This document shows positions 34,396 to 46,037 of a stretch of 64,000 nucleotides of DNA, in pieces. The stretch is from positions 6,285 through 70,284 of the forward strand of contig CAJTPK010000021.1 of NCBI GenBank assembly GCA_910578075.1, written 5' to 3'. The number at the start of each line of letters is the position of its first letter. Position 1 is the stretch's first letter. Position numbers and translations under genes: made by a program. The notes beneath the pieces were generated by a model. It did no database searches, was not told the DNA's origin, and saw only the letters and a program-made list of their open reading frames with translations. This DNA comes from an uncultured Muribaculaceae bacterium (GTDB lineage: Bacteria > Bacteroidota > Bacteroidia > Bacteroidales > Muribaculaceae).

Positions 34396-35475
34396 ATGTT
34401 TGATTTTGGAAAATGGACATCCGCATTCAACAGCCTTCTTTTGGGCACAGGCATGGCCGATTGGCTGGTTGTCTTGATTGAGTGTGTTATCATAGCGGTG
34501 CTTGTGCTCGCCACTTATACCGTTTTGGCACTTTTCTATATCCTTTACGAGCGTAAGCTTTGTGCATGGTTCCAGTGCCGACTTGGCCCGATGCGTGTCG
34601 GCAAATGGGGACTTCTCCAGGTGTTCGCCGATATGTTCAAGATTCTTATCAAGGAGCTGATCTGTCTTAAAGGTACAGACCGTTTCCTTTTCAAGCTTGC
34701 ACCGTATATCGTGATCACATCTTCCGTGACTATGCTCGCATGTCTTCCATGGGGTAATGGACTTCAGATCATCGACTGGAATATAGGTATATTCTTCATT
34801 TTGGCAGTTTCGTCGGTCGGAGTGTTGGGTATCCTTCTTGCAGGATGGGCATCTAACAATAAATACACTCTGATCGGTGCGATGCGAAGTGGAGCACAGA
34901 TGATAAGCTACGAGCTGTCACTTGGAATCGCATTGATGACAATCTGTGTTCTTGCCGGTACAATGAACATTTCGGAGCTTGTTGCAGAGCAGGAGAGCGC
35001 ATGGTTCCTCTTCAGAGGTCATATCCCGGCGATCATTGCATTCATCATCTATGTCATAGCTGCTACGGCTGAGACCAACCGTGGTCCCTTCGACCTTCCG
35101 GAGGCTGAGCATGAGCTTACAGCCGGTTACCATACTGAGTATTCAGGTATCCATTTCGGATTTTTCTACCTTGCGGAATATCTGAACCTCTTCATCGTTT
35201 CCGGTATCGCTACTCTTATGTTCCTTGGAGGATGGATGCCACTTCACATTCCAGGATGGGATGGCTTCAATGATATCATGAATTATATCCCCTCTGTGGT
35301 TTGGTTCCTTGGCAAGGCATTCTTCATCTCATTTGTGATAATATGGTTTAAATGGACCTTCCCGCGTGTCAGAATCGACCAGATGCTGGCATTCGAGTGG
35401 AAATATCTCATGCCTTTCTCTTTGGCAAACCTTATACTGATGGCAGTGTTTGTAGCCTTAGGATGGCATTTCTAA
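34396..35475 (+). CDS. nuoH: NADH-quinone oxidoreductase-like subunit H
   Basis: 359 residues with eight membrane helices. The hallmark loop [19 protein letters not shown] lies near residues 51-69, and [26 protein letters not shown] carries the acidic residues at the entrance of the quinone tunnel. It joins the peripheral and membrane arms. After it the nuo order is broken: atpD begins 72 bases downstream and nuoI is 7.1 kb away. Confidence 0.95.
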   Translation: MFDFGKWTSAFNSLLLGTGMADWLVVLIECVIIAVLVLATYTVLALFYILYERKLCAWFQCRLGPMRVGKWGLLQVFADMFKILIKELICLKGTDRFLFKLAPYIVITSSVTMLACLPWGNGLQIIDWNIGIFFILAVSSVGVLGILLAGWASNNKYTLIGAMRSGAQMISYELSLGIALMTICVLAGTMNISELVAEQESAWFLFRGHIPAIIAFIIYVIAATAETNRGPFDLPEAEHELTAGYHTEYSGIHFGFFYLAEYLNLFIVSGIATLMFLGGWMPLHIPGWDGFNDIMNYIPSVVWFLGKAFFISFVIIWFKWTFPRVRIDQMLAFEWKYLMPFSLANLILMAVFVALGWHF

Positions 35476-35508
35476 AAGAATAAACAGAATATAAAATAGA
35501 GGCATTGA

Positions 35509-37050
<1,542 letters not shown>

Positions 37051-37096
37051 TCACACACCACCAGCATCAAGTAAGCATTAATAAAATAAAGAATAG

Positions 37097-37333
37097 ATGA
37101 CACTCGAAATCATATCGGCTCACGAAGTGACATTCAAGGGAGAGGCAATCTCTGTGACACTTCCCGGACAATTGGGATCATTCACGGTGTTGAGAAATCA
37201 TGCCGCGTTGATATCCGTGCTTGTTAAAGGGAATGTAAGATACACCACGCCAGACGGAGTGGAAAAGTCTTTGAGCATTGATGGCGGTATCGCCGATGTC
37301 AATAATAATGTGATTTCAGTATGCGTCTATTAA
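37097..37333 (+). CDS. atpC: F-type ATP synthase subunit epsilon (short form)
   Basis: 78 residues with only the N-terminal beta-barrel domain (LEIISAHEVTFKGEAISVTLPGQLGSFTVL). The C-terminal two-helix domain that inhibits ATP hydrolysis in E. coli or Bacillus is absent, so that type of control is missing. It ends 21 bases before the chosen atpB start. Confidence 0.92.
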   Translation: MTLEIISAHEVTFKGEAISVTLPGQLGSFTVLRNHAALISVLVKGNVRYTTPDGVEKSLSIDGGIADVNNNVISVCVY

Positions 37334-37353
37334 ATTCAATAAGCACGAGTATG

Positions 37354-38682
37354 TCGAAAAGAATATCCATATTGACCTTACTGTTGGCCTTCATGGCTGT
37401 TTTCCCTGTCGGTGTGTCAGCATTTGACAAGGATGATCAGCATGAAGACGAGAATCTCGATGTCAAGGAGATTATTTTCGAGCATCTCGGGGATGGATAT
37501 GGCTGGGAGGTGCCGTTCGCGCATGTCTACAGGATTCCGTTGCCAGTCATCGTGAAAGCCGAAGACGGGAAATGGTTCTGCTTCTCTTCCGGCGACCTCA
37601 CCGAGATTGAGGTTACCGAAAATAAAGAGACCGGAAAGATAAAAAAGCATCTTGTTCCGGTAATGAAGACAATTGAACGTGACGGTAAGACTTACCGCTT
37701 TATGCTTACCCATGAGGGATCGCATAAGGACAAGGTGGTTGAGCTTTTCCCACTGTCGGGTGAAGAGGCTGATAAAGTGAAAGCGGAAATAGCAGCCGAT
37801 GATACAAAATCAGCGGAGTATATTGTAGAAGATGGAGTATATTATCGTGAATACCGTCCTTTTGATATTTCGATAACCAAGAATGTCGCCGCTCTTTTCA
37901 TTACCGTGATTCTAGTTACGGCAATTGTAATGGGTCTTGTTGGCTATTACCGTCGCAAAGGATTGCGTGCGCCCCGCAAGGGTATGGGATTCTTTGAGAT
38001 GCTTGTTTCGTTTGTGTATTACGATACAATCAAAAGCACACTTGGTGAAAACACGAAGAGATTCGCTCCCTATCTTCTGACATGTTTCTTCTTCATTCTG
38101 ACGATGAATCTTGTCGGTCTGATAGTCATTTTCCCCGGAGGTGCAAACCTTACGGGTAATATCGCTGTCACACTTGTATTGGCGTTAATGACATTCATCG
38201 TTACCAACGTCTTTGGAACGAAACATTACTGGAAAGAGATCTTCTGGCCAGATGTTCCTTTATTCCTGAAATTCCCGCTGCCCATCATGCAGGTGATCGA
38301 GGTTTTCGGAATTTTCACAAAGCCGGCAGCTCTCTGTGTGCGTCTCTTCGCGAACATGATGGGTGGTCACATCATTGTGATAACTCTGACACTCCTGATA
38401 TTTATCTTTGCTGCGTTCGGTTCGGCTGTAGCCGGTGGAGCCACGGTAATATCAGTTCTGTTCTCGATTTTCATGTTACTTCTTGATGTACTTGTAAGTT
38501 TCATTCAGGCATATGTGTTCACATTGCTTTCTGCACTTTTCATTTCAATGGCGGTAATCAAGGAACATGAGCATGCCGAAAAGAAGGATGAAACTTATCC
38601 TGAGCTTGAACGCAGAGACCGTCAGGAGATAGCGGAAGAGAAAACCGCACTTGAGAGATTGGCAAAAGAGACCGATGCCTGA
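37354..38682 (+). CDS. atpB: F-type ATP synthase subunit a with long exported N-terminus
   Basis: 442 residues from ATG at 37354, which gives a tidy signal peptide (MSKRISILTLLLAFMAVFPVGVSA). An alternative ATG at 37321 overlaps atpC and adds 11 residues. About 150 residues of likely periplasmic sequence follow before the usual five-helix subunit a. The key arginine lies in KPAALCVRLFANMMGGH. The exported extension has acidic runs and a YREYRPFD segment. Such extensions are seen in other Bacteroidetes (general knowledge); their role is unclear. Confidence 0.93.
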   Translation, partial: SKRISILTLLLAFMAVFPVGVSAFDKDDQHEDENLDVKEIIFEHLGDGYGWEVPFAHVYRIPLPVIVKAEDGKWFCFSSGDLTEIEVTENKETGKIKKHLVPVMKTIERDGKTYRFMLTHEGSHKDKVVELFPLSGEEADKVKAEIAADDTKSAEYIVEDGVYYREYRPFDISITKNVAALFITVILVTAIVMGLVGYYRRKGLRAPRKGMGFFEMLVSFVYYDTIKSTLGENTKRFAPYLLTCFFFILTMNLVGLIVIFPGGANLTGNIAVTLVLALMTFIVTNVFGTKHYWKEIFWPDVPLFLKFPLPIMQVIEVFGIFTKPAALCVRLFANMMGGHIIVITLTLLIFIFAAFGSAVAGGATVISVLFSIFMLLLDVLVSFIQAYVFTLLSALFISMAVIKEHEHAEKKDETYPELERRDRQEIAEEKTALERLAKETDA

Positions 38683-38746
38683 TCAAGGTATTCGGTAAGA
38701 AACAAATAGAAAATAAAATTTATCAAATAACAATTAAAAAATCTGA

Positions 38747-39004
<258 letters not shown>

Positions 39005-39014
39005 ATAGGCACTA

Positions 39015-39509
39015 ATGGAATTATTCACGCCCGATTTTGGCTTGGTATTCTGGATGTTCGTAGCGTTCATCCTGCTTTTCCTTGTGTTGGCAAAATGGGG
39101 ATGGCCTGTGATCATCAAGATGATGGATTCCAGGGCTTCTACCATCGACCAGGGCGTGGAAGACGCCAAGCAAGCCAAAGAGCAGCTCGACAATGCCCGT
39201 GAAGAGGCGAAGAAATATGTTGTAGAGGCTCAGGCACGCCAGGCTGAGATGTTGCGCGATGCTGCCCGCATGAAGACAGAGATCATCGAGCAGGCCAAGA
39301 ATGAGGCTGCCGAGGCTGCCCGTAAGGAAATGGAAGCCGCTAAGGCTGCTATCGAGCAGGCGCGCAAAGAAGCCGAGCTGCAATTTAGAAATGAAGTTGG
39401 CAAATTCTCAATCGACATCGCTGAGAAGATGGTTAGAAACCAGATGAAGAGCGATAGTGCGCAGAAGGAGCTTGTTGACAAATTATTGGACGAAATAGAG
39501 AAAAACTGA
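39015..39509 (+). CDS. atpF: F-type ATP synthase subunit b
   Basis: 164 residues. One N-terminal membrane helix (FWMFVAFILLFLVLAKWGWPVI) is followed by a long charged, Ala-rich coiled coil that forms the peripheral stalk. It starts 10 bases after atpE and ends 6 bases before atpH. Confidence 0.95.
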   Translation: MELFTPDFGLVFWMFVAFILLFLVLAKWGWPVIIKMMDSRASTIDQGVEDAKQAKEQLDNAREEAKKYVVEAQARQAEMLRDAARMKTEIIEQAKNEAAEAARKEMEAAKAAIEQARKEAELQFRNEVGKFSIDIAEKMVRNQMKSDSAQKELVDKLLDEIEKN

Positions 39510-39515
39510 AAGTAG

Positions 39516-40061
39516 ATGGTTTCCGGACTGATACCCCACCGCTATGCCAAGGCATTGTATAAATACGCTTTGGAAAGCAACACCGCCGGTGATGTTTATG
39601 ATGAGATGAAGCGTGTAGTGGAATCTTTTCAGAAAAACGCCGATCTGGCAAAAGTTTTGTCGAATCCTTATGTGGATGCAGCTGACAAAGAAAAAGTGCT
39701 TCTGGCTGCGGCAGGCGAGAAGCCCGGAGACGATTACAGAAGGTTTGTCAAGCTCATCCTCGATCATAAAAGAGAGGAATTCGCCTACCTGATGGCGCTT
39801 GCCTACCGCGATATCTATCGCAAGGAGAATAATATCTCGCAGGTAAAGATCACCACTGCCGCCGTATTGCCGGAGGCGGAGATGAAAAAGCTGCGCGCGG
39901 TAGTGGAGAATGCATTCAAGAATACCAAGTTTGAATATACATCTGCCGTGGATCCCGAGTTAATCGGAGGATTCATCATCGATGTCGATTCAACGAGGAT
40001 GGATGCGTCCCTAAGCGGTGAACTTGCACAATTACGTCAAAATCTCTTAAGAAGCAATTAA
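39516..40061 (+). CDS. atpH: F-type ATP synthase subunit delta
   Basis: 181 residues. The N-terminal helical bundle begins [15 protein letters not shown], and the C-terminal domain has [33 protein letters not shown] (shown here as the IGGF and DASL..L..L elements), the standard delta/OSCP ending. It links F1 to the b stalk. Confidence 0.94.
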   Translation: MVSGLIPHRYAKALYKYALESNTAGDVYDEMKRVVESFQKNADLAKVLSNPYVDAADKEKVLLAAAGEKPGDDYRRFVKLILDHKREEFAYLMALAYRDIYRKENNISQVKITTAAVLPEAEMKKLRAVVENAFKNTKFEYTSAVDPELIGGFIIDVDSTRMDASLSGELAQLRQNLLRSN

Positions 40062-40065
40062 AAAG

Positions 40066-41649
40066 ATGCTCAATCCCAGCGAAATATCAGATGTTTTAAA
40101 ACAAGAGCTCGAAAATATCAATTCGAAGGTCAAATTTGAAGAGGTAGGCACAGTGCTCAGCGTCGGTGACGGTGTTGCGCATGTCTACGGACTCGAGAAT
40201 GTGAGAAGTAATGAGCTCGTGGAGTTCGAGAATGGAGCAAAGGGTGTTGCCCTCAACCTTGAGGAAAGCAACGTCGGTGTGGTCCTTCTCGACAAAGTGA
40301 ATTCAATAACCGAGAACATGTCTGTAAGGCGCACGGGTGAGATTGCGTCCATTCAGGTTGGTGAGGGCCTTCTCGGTCGAGTGATTAACATGCTCGGCGA
40401 GCCTATCGATGGCAAAGGACCCATCGAGGGCAAGCTTATCCCACTGCCTCTTGAGCGCAAGGCTCCGGGAGTAATTTTCCGTCAGCCGGTTGTGCAGCCT
40501 CTCCAGACAGGTATCAAGGCTGTTGACTCGATGATTCCAATCGGTCGCGGTCAGCGTGAGCTCATTATCGGTGACCGTCAGGTCGGTAAGACAGCGATTG
40601 CCATCGACACGATTATTAACCAGAAAGAGAACTACGAGGCAGGAAAACCTGTGTTCTGTATTTATGTCGCAATCGGTCAGAAGGCTTCGACTGTGGCGTC
40701 AATTGTAAACACCTTGACCAAGTATGGTGCTATGCCTTATACTGTGGTTGTTGCTGCCAATGCTTCTGACTCTGCTTCGATGCGCTATTACGCACCGTTC
40801 GCAGGAGTTGCAATCGGTGAGTATTTCCGTGACTCAGGGCGAGATGCACTTATCGTATATGATGATTTGTCAAAGCAGGCTGTTGCATATCGCGAGATCT
40901 CATTGATTCTGAAGCGCCCTTCAGGACGTGAGGCTTATCCCGGTGATATCTTCTATCTACATTCACGTCTTCTCGAACGCGCCGCTAAGATCATCGGTGA
41001 CCAGAAAGTTGTGGAAAATATGAATGACCTCCCCGAGGTGATGAAACCTATTGTAAAGGGTGGCGGATCATTGACAGCTCTTCCTATCATTGAGACTCAG
41101 GCAGGAGACGTTTCGGCTTATATCCCGACCAATGTGATTTCAATTACAGACGGACAGATCTTCCTCGAGACAGCACTCTTCAACCAGGGTATTCGTCCGG
41201 CAATCAACGTTGGTATATCAGTATCTCGTGTGGGTGGTAACGCTCAAGTAAAGGCTATGAAGAAAGTAGCCGGTACGCTTAAGATTGCCCAGGCACAGTA
41301 TCGCGAGCTTGAATCATTCACCAAATTCGGTGGTGATGTGGATCCTGTGACAGCAAAGGTAATCGATACTGGTAGAAAGAATCAGCAGTTGCTCATACAG
41401 CCACAGTATCATCCCTGGCCGGTGGAAAATGAGATCGCTGTTATTTTCTGTGGTGTAAATGGATTGCTTGAGAATGTGCCCATCGAGAAAGTCAAGGAGT
41501 TTGAGCAGCAGTTTATCCAGATGCTTCAGATGAAGTATCAGAAAGAGGTTCTGGATGAGCTCCACGTAGGAAAGCTTACCGATGACATCGCAGGCAAATT
41601 GACCGAATGTGCCAAGGAAGTTGCTGATTCACTCAGTGCTTTGAAATAA
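40066..41649 (+). CDS. atpA: F-type ATP synthase subunit alpha
   Basis: 527 residues with the non-catalytic P-loop [26 protein letters not shown], and the C-terminal [12 protein letters not shown] region of alpha subunits. It follows atpH by 4 bases. Confidence 0.97.
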   Translation: MLNPSEISDVLKQELENINSKVKFEEVGTVLSVGDGVAHVYGLENVRSNELVEFENGAKGVALNLEESNVGVVLLDKVNSITENMSVRRTGEIASIQVGEGLLGRVINMLGEPIDGKGPIEGKLIPLPLERKAPGVIFRQPVVQPLQTGIKAVDSMIPIGRGQRELIIGDRQVGKTAIAIDTIINQKENYEAGKPVFCIYVAIGQKASTVASIVNTLTKYGAMPYTVVVAANASDSASMRYYAPFAGVAIGEYFRDSGRDALIVYDDLSKQAVAYREISLILKRPSGREAYPGDIFYLHSRLLERAAKIIGDQKVVENMNDLPEVMKPIVKGGGSLTALPIIETQAGDVSAYIPTNVISITDGQIFLETALFNQGIRPAINVGISVSRVGGNAQVKAMKKVAGTLKIAQAQYRELESFTKFGGDVDPVTAKVIDTGRKNQQLLIQPQYHPWPVENEIAVIFCGVNGLLENVPIEKVKEFEQQFIQMLQMKYQKEVLDELHVGKLTDDIAGKLTECAKEVADSLSALK

Positions 41650-41666
41650 ATTAAAACTGACCAAGC

Positions 41667-42554
41667 ATGGCAACGCTAAAAGAATTAAAAATACGCATCG
41701 GGTCAGTAGCTTCAAGTGAGAAAATCACGGGAGCCATGAAGATGATATCATCTGCGAAGGTGCATAAGGAGGAGCAGAGTCTGCGACGCCTTAAGCCTTT
41801 CAAGGATCAGATAAAGTCGATCATGGGTCATATTCTTTCAACGGGAGAGAATTTCAATTCTCCGTTGATAGAGACACGAGAAGTTAAAAGAGCCGGAATC
41901 GTGGTCTACGGATCTGATGACGGATTGTGCGGTGCTTACAATATCAATATCTTCAAGGGTCTTCTAATCGAAATCGACAGGCTCAAACGTCAATATGGCC
42001 GAGAGCTGTATGTTGAGATCTATCCTGTAGGAAAGAAGATGACCAAAGCTGTCCGTCACCTTGCAAGTGATCTTCTTGAGGTCAAGGCTGTTGATGGCGT
42101 GGACTCGAAAATGAAGGGTGAAGTAGTGACTTCGTTTACCAAATCGCTGCGCGACTCATTCCTCAATAATGATCTTGATATTGTTGAAACTCTTTTCATG
42201 AGTTTTAAGTCGATGAGTCGTCAGACCCTTACAGTTGAGCAGCTTTTCCCTGTTACTGAAAAGATGCTGACAGCTGATTCAGACAATGCCGAAGACAATC
42301 AGCTCTATCTATTCGAGCCTGATGCCAACAGTATATTCAACGAAGTGTTGCCGATGTTTGTCATGTCGACTATGCAGGAAATCACAGTGCAGAACCGCGC
42401 CTCCGAGCAGGCTGCGCGTGTGATGGCGATGCAGAGTGCAAACGACAACGCAAAAAAATTGTTTGACGAGCTACAGCTTGAATACAACAAGCTTCGTCAG
42501 CAAAGTATCACAACTGAGCTCCTTGACATTCTTGGAGGTCAGGTTGAAAGATAA
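41667..42554 (+). CDS. atpG: F-type ATP synthase subunit gamma
   Basis: 295 residues. The N-terminal helix LKELKIRIGSVASSEKITGAMK and the C-terminal helix with QNRASEQAARVMAMQSANDNA form the rotor shaft. It is the last ATP synthase gene. nuoI begins 54 bases later with no visible terminator between. Confidence 0.95.
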   Translation: MATLKELKIRIGSVASSEKITGAMKMISSAKVHKEEQSLRRLKPFKDQIKSIMGHILSTGENFNSPLIETREVKRAGIVVYGSDDGLCGAYNINIFKGLLIEIDRLKRQYGRELYVEIYPVGKKMTKAVRHLASDLLEVKAVDGVDSKMKGEVVTSFTKSLRDSFLNNDLDIVETLFMSFKSMSRQTLTVEQLFPVTEKMLTADSDNAEDNQLYLFEPDANSIFNEVLPMFVMSTMQEITVQNRASEQAARVMAMQSANDNAKKLFDELQLEYNKLRQQSITTELLDILGGQVER

Positions 42555-42608
42555 CCGATTCAGAAAAGATATTTATTTAATCTCATAAAGAACCAACCTA
42601 AAAGCTAC

Positions 42609-43142
42609 ATGGGCAGTATTAAAGAATATTTCACGTCAGTGGGGCAGGGGGTAAAGAGTCTGCTTGTGGGAATGGGAGTCACAGGAAAGGAATTTGTGAC
42701 ACCAAAAATCACAGAGCAGTATCCGGAGAACCGGAACACTTTGCAGATTGCCGACCGTTTCCGCGCGGAGCTTACCTTGAAATATGATGCCGAGGGGCGT
42801 CACCGTTGTATAGCGTGCGGAATATGCCAGATGAATTGTCCCAACGGCACGATACATCTGACCACAAAGATGGTGGATCTTCCCGATGGCAAGAAGAAAC
42901 GTAAACTTGACAAATACATGTATGACCTTGGCAGTTGCACATTCTGCATGCTTTGTGTCACCACATGTCCTCAGGATGCACTTGAGTTCTCCAACGATTT
43001 TGAGCAGGCCGTTTTCACACGTGATGCTCTGATCAAGCAGCTGAATTATCGTCCGGAGGTTGCAGATCCAGTGCCGGCACCAAAGCCTGTTGCTCCGGCA
43101 GCAGCTGAGGCTCCGAAGGCTTCTCCTTCTGAAAGCAAATAA
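42609..43142 (+). CDS. nuoI: NADH-quinone oxidoreductase-like subunit I
   Basis: 177 residues with two ferredoxin-type 4Fe-4S motifs: CIACGICQMNCP and CTFCMLCVTTCP. The last about 25 residues are an unusual Pro/Ala-rich tail (VPAPKPVAPAAAEAPKA). NuoI is the entry part of the electron path left when NuoEFG are missing, so it could be where ferredoxin docks (inference). Confidence 0.94.
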   Translation: MGSIKEYFTSVGQGVKSLLVGMGVTGKEFVTPKITEQYPENRNTLQIADRFRAELTLKYDAEGRHRCIACGICQMNCPNGTIHLTTKMVDLPDGKKKRKLDKYMYDLGSCTFCMLCVTTCPQDALEFSNDFEQAVFTRDALIKQLNYRPEVADPVPAPKPVAPAAAEAPKASPSESK

Positions 43143-43187
43143 TTAAGTTTACGATCAAGACATTAGAATAACAAATTTTCATAATAA

Positions 43188-43715
43188 ATGGATTCAGTAG
43201 CAAATATAATTTTGTATTTCGTGGTGGCCATTTCCGTAACAGTGTTCTCGGTGATGGCAGTCACGTCGCGCAGAATACTCCGGGCTGCCACCTATCTGCT
43301 GTTCGTATTGATCAGCACGTCGGTGATCTATTTTCAGCTTGGCTACCAGTTCCTGGGAGCCGTGCAGATAGCCGTTTATGCGGGAGGTATCATGGTGCTG
43401 TTTGTGTTTGCGATTCTTTTGACACGCAAGCCCGGTGACATGGCTGCTCCGCTGGAGTCACACCGCCGCGCTCTCGGAATAACAATTTCCGCAGCCGGAT
43501 GTGTGCTTCTGCTGCTTGCTCTCTTCTATATGCCTCTGCTTCATGGAGCCTCATTGATTGAGGCTATCAACGCAGGAAACCAGATTACGATGCACGATAT
43601 CGGCCGAGCATTCACCGGATCGGATCGTTTCCAATATCTGCTTCCATTTGAGGCTGTCAGTGTTTTATTGCTCGCATGTATAATCGGCGGCGTAGTTGTT
43701 GCCCGTAAAAGATAA
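43188..43715 (+). CDS. nuoJ: NADH-quinone oxidoreductase-like subunit J
   Basis: 175 residues, five membrane helices. The motif QIAVYAGGIMVLFVFAILL is the characteristic NuoJ helix with its pi-bulge region. It lies 6 bases before nuoK. Confidence 0.94.
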   Translation: MDSVANIILYFVVAISVTVFSVMAVTSRRILRAATYLLFVLISTSVIYFQLGYQFLGAVQIAVYAGGIMVLFVFAILLTRKPGDMAAPLESHRRALGITISAAGCVLLLLALFYMPLLHGASLIEAINAGNQITMHDIGRAFTGSDRFQYLLPFEAVSVLLLACIIGGVVVARKR

Positions 43716-43721
43716 GCAGAT

Positions 43722-44033
43722 ATGGATTTAAGCATGTTATGGTATCTTGTTCCGAGCGTAATTATGTTTGTCGCCGGAGTTTACGGGTTCATCACCCGCA
43801 AAAATATGATCGCGCTGCTGATTTCATTGGAGCTGATGCTCAATTCGGCTGATTTGAATTTTGTGGTTTTCAACCGCTATCTTTTCCCCGGATCTATGGA
43901 AGGAATGGTTTTCACGCTCTTCGCAATAGCAATCGCAGCAGCAGAGACAGCCATCGCCATAGCGATCATAGTGAATATCTACAGAGCCGTGGGTAACACG
44001 GATATCAACAGTGTCAAAAAAATGAAATTCTAA
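43722..44033 (+). CDS. nuoK: NADH-quinone oxidoreductase-like subunit K
   Basis: 103 residues, three helices, with the proton-path glutamates in LISLELMLNSADLNFVVF and AAAETAIAIAI. It is 3 bases before nuoL. Confidence 0.95.
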   Translation: MDLSMLWYLVPSVIMFVAGVYGFITRKNMIALLISLELMLNSADLNFVVFNRYLFPGSMEGMVFTLFAIAIAAAETAIAIAIIVNIYRAVGNTDINSVKKMKF

Positions 44034-44036
44034 GAT

Positions 44037-46001
44037 ATGGACATTACACTTCCAATTCTGATTCTGGCTCTGCCGTTCACGATGTTCCTTATCTTGGGAA
44101 TCGGCGGTGTCAAGATGACGCGCAAGCTTGCCGGAGTATTGGGCATTTGCGCAAACGGCGCTTTGCTGGCCATAGCTTATACTGTGGCGTTCACTTATTT
44201 CTTCAGTGGAAACCCTGATTTCATTGTTGACGGCATCCGTCAGCAGGTTGAAATATTTGATGTGACATGGCTTGCGTTTACCGAGCGTATGGTCGTAAAC
44301 ATCGGTTTCCTTCTTGATCCTATCAGCGCGATGATGCTGATTGTTATAACCACAATCTCATTCATGGTGCATCTCTACAGCTGGGGTTATATGGAGCATG
44401 AGCCCGGCTTCCAGCGTTACTACGCGTTCTTGTCGCTCTTTACATTCTCGATGCTCGGACTTGTGGTAGCCACCAACATTTTCCAGATGTATATTTTCTG
44501 GGAGCTTGTGGGTGTTTCCTCATATCTTCTCATCGGATTCTTCTATAAACTGCCCTCAGCAGTGTCTGCATCAAAGAAGGCATTCATTGTCACCCGTTTC
44601 GCTGACTTATTCATGCTTATCGGTATTCTGGTGCTTTCTTACTTCGTATCTCAGACTCCCGCAGATGGTCCGCTTTCCGGAGCTTCGGCATTCAACTTCC
44701 TCATGTTGAACTCTCAGCCCACTAATGTTTTGGCATCCACACTGGGATCTACATTCCTTGGAGCTTCAGTTCTCACATGGGCGATGATTCTCATATTCGT
44801 CGGAGGTATGGGTAAGTCAGCAATGATGCCTCTCCATATCTGGCTTCCCGATGCGATGGAAGGCCCGACTCCTGTGTCAGCACTTATCCATGCGGCAACC
44901 ATGGTTGTTGCCGGTGTATATCTTGTGGCACGCTTCTTCCCCTTGTATCTGATTGTTCCCGACTCGTTGACATTTATCACTGTAGTTGGTGCGATCACAG
45001 CGTTCTATGCTGCTGTCGTTGCATGTTGTCAGATTGATATCAAGAGAATCCTCGCATTCTCCACAATCTCGCAGATTGCGTTTATGATGGTTTCTCTTGG
45101 TGTAGCGCGTCCCGAGCTTCATGACGGTCTCGGATATATGGCCTCCATGTTCCATCTCTTCACTCACGCTATGTTCAAAGCGCTCCTCTTCCTCGGAGCC
45201 GGTGCGCTTATCCATGCTGTTCACTCTAATAACTACACTGAGATGGGCGGTATGCGCAAATATATGCCCATCACGCATTGGACATTCCTCATCGGCTGCC
45301 TTGCTATTGCAGGTATCTTCCCATTGTCAGGATTCTGGTCGAAAGACGAAATGCTTTCTGCTATGTATTCCAACAATTGGATCTGGGGTGCATGGATGAC
45401 AATGGTAGCAGGTCTTACGGCATTCTATATGTTCAGAATGTATTTCCGTGTTTTCTGGTGGGAGGAGAACCCCCACTATAAGGAGCACCGTCCGCACGAC
45501 GCTCCATGGCAGATGTCGTTACCTTTGATATTCCTTGCCATTGTCAGTGTTTTCGCAGGCTTCATTCCTTTCGGGGAGTATGTGACATGGAATCGTGAGC
45601 CCTATCATATCCATATCGATATGCAAATCGCCGTAACGAGTGTGGTGGTGGCAATAATCGCTATCGCGTTCGCCGGATGGTTGTATATGAAGAAGAATGA
45701 AAAACCTGCCCGTATGAAAGCGGCTCTGCCCGGTCTCTGGAAGGCTGCAAACCGCCGCTTCTATTGGGATGAGATGTATATGTTCGTTACCCATAAGATC
45801 ATCTTCAACGGCATCTGTCGTGGCATCGCATGGTTTGACCGTCATATCATCGACGGCACAATGGATGCTCTGGCATCGATGACGCAATTCTTCTCATTGA
45901 AGATAAAGGGTATGCAGAACGGCAGCATCCAGACATACGTCATATGGTACTTCTTCGGAGCGCTTCTGCTCGCTGCGATCACCTGGATTTGTTTACTCTA
46001 A
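44037..46001 (+). CDS. nuoL: NADH-quinone oxidoreductase-like subunit L
   Basis: 654 residues, an antiporter-like proton pump subunit with about 16 helices. It shows FWELVGVSSYLLIGF with the conserved Glu, MPLHIWLPDAMEGPTPVSALIHAATMV, and a C-terminal lateral-helix region. It sits at the far end of the membrane arm. Confidence 0.96.
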   Translation: MDITLPILILALPFTMFLILGIGGVKMTRKLAGVLGICANGALLAIAYTVAFTYFFSGNPDFIVDGIRQQVEIFDVTWLAFTERMVVNIGFLLDPISAMMLIVITTISFMVHLYSWGYMEHEPGFQRYYAFLSLFTFSMLGLVVATNIFQMYIFWELVGVSSYLLIGFFYKLPSAVSASKKAFIVTRFADLFMLIGILVLSYFVSQTPADGPLSGASAFNFLMLNSQPTNVLASTLGSTFLGASVLTWAMILIFVGGMGKSAMMPLHIWLPDAMEGPTPVSALIHAATMVVAGVYLVARFFPLYLIVPDSLTFITVVGAITAFYAAVVACCQIDIKRILAFSTISQIAFMMVSLGVARPELHDGLGYMASMFHLFTHAMFKALLFLGAGALIHAVHSNNYTEMGGMRKYMPITHWTFLIGCLAIAGIFPLSGFWSKDEMLSAMYSNNWIWGAWMTMVAGLTAFYMFRMYFRVFWWEENPHYKEHRPHDAPWQMSLPLIFLAIVSVFAGFIPFGEYVTWNREPYHIHIDMQIAVTSVVVAIIAIAFAGWLYMKKNEKPARMKAALPGLWKAANRRFYWDEMYMFVTHKIIFNGICRGIAWFDRHIIDGTMDALASMTQFFSLKIKGMQNGSIQTYVIWYFFGALLLAAITWICLL

Positions 46002-46037
46002 TTAACTTCATATCGCATTGCAAATATTTATTGAATC

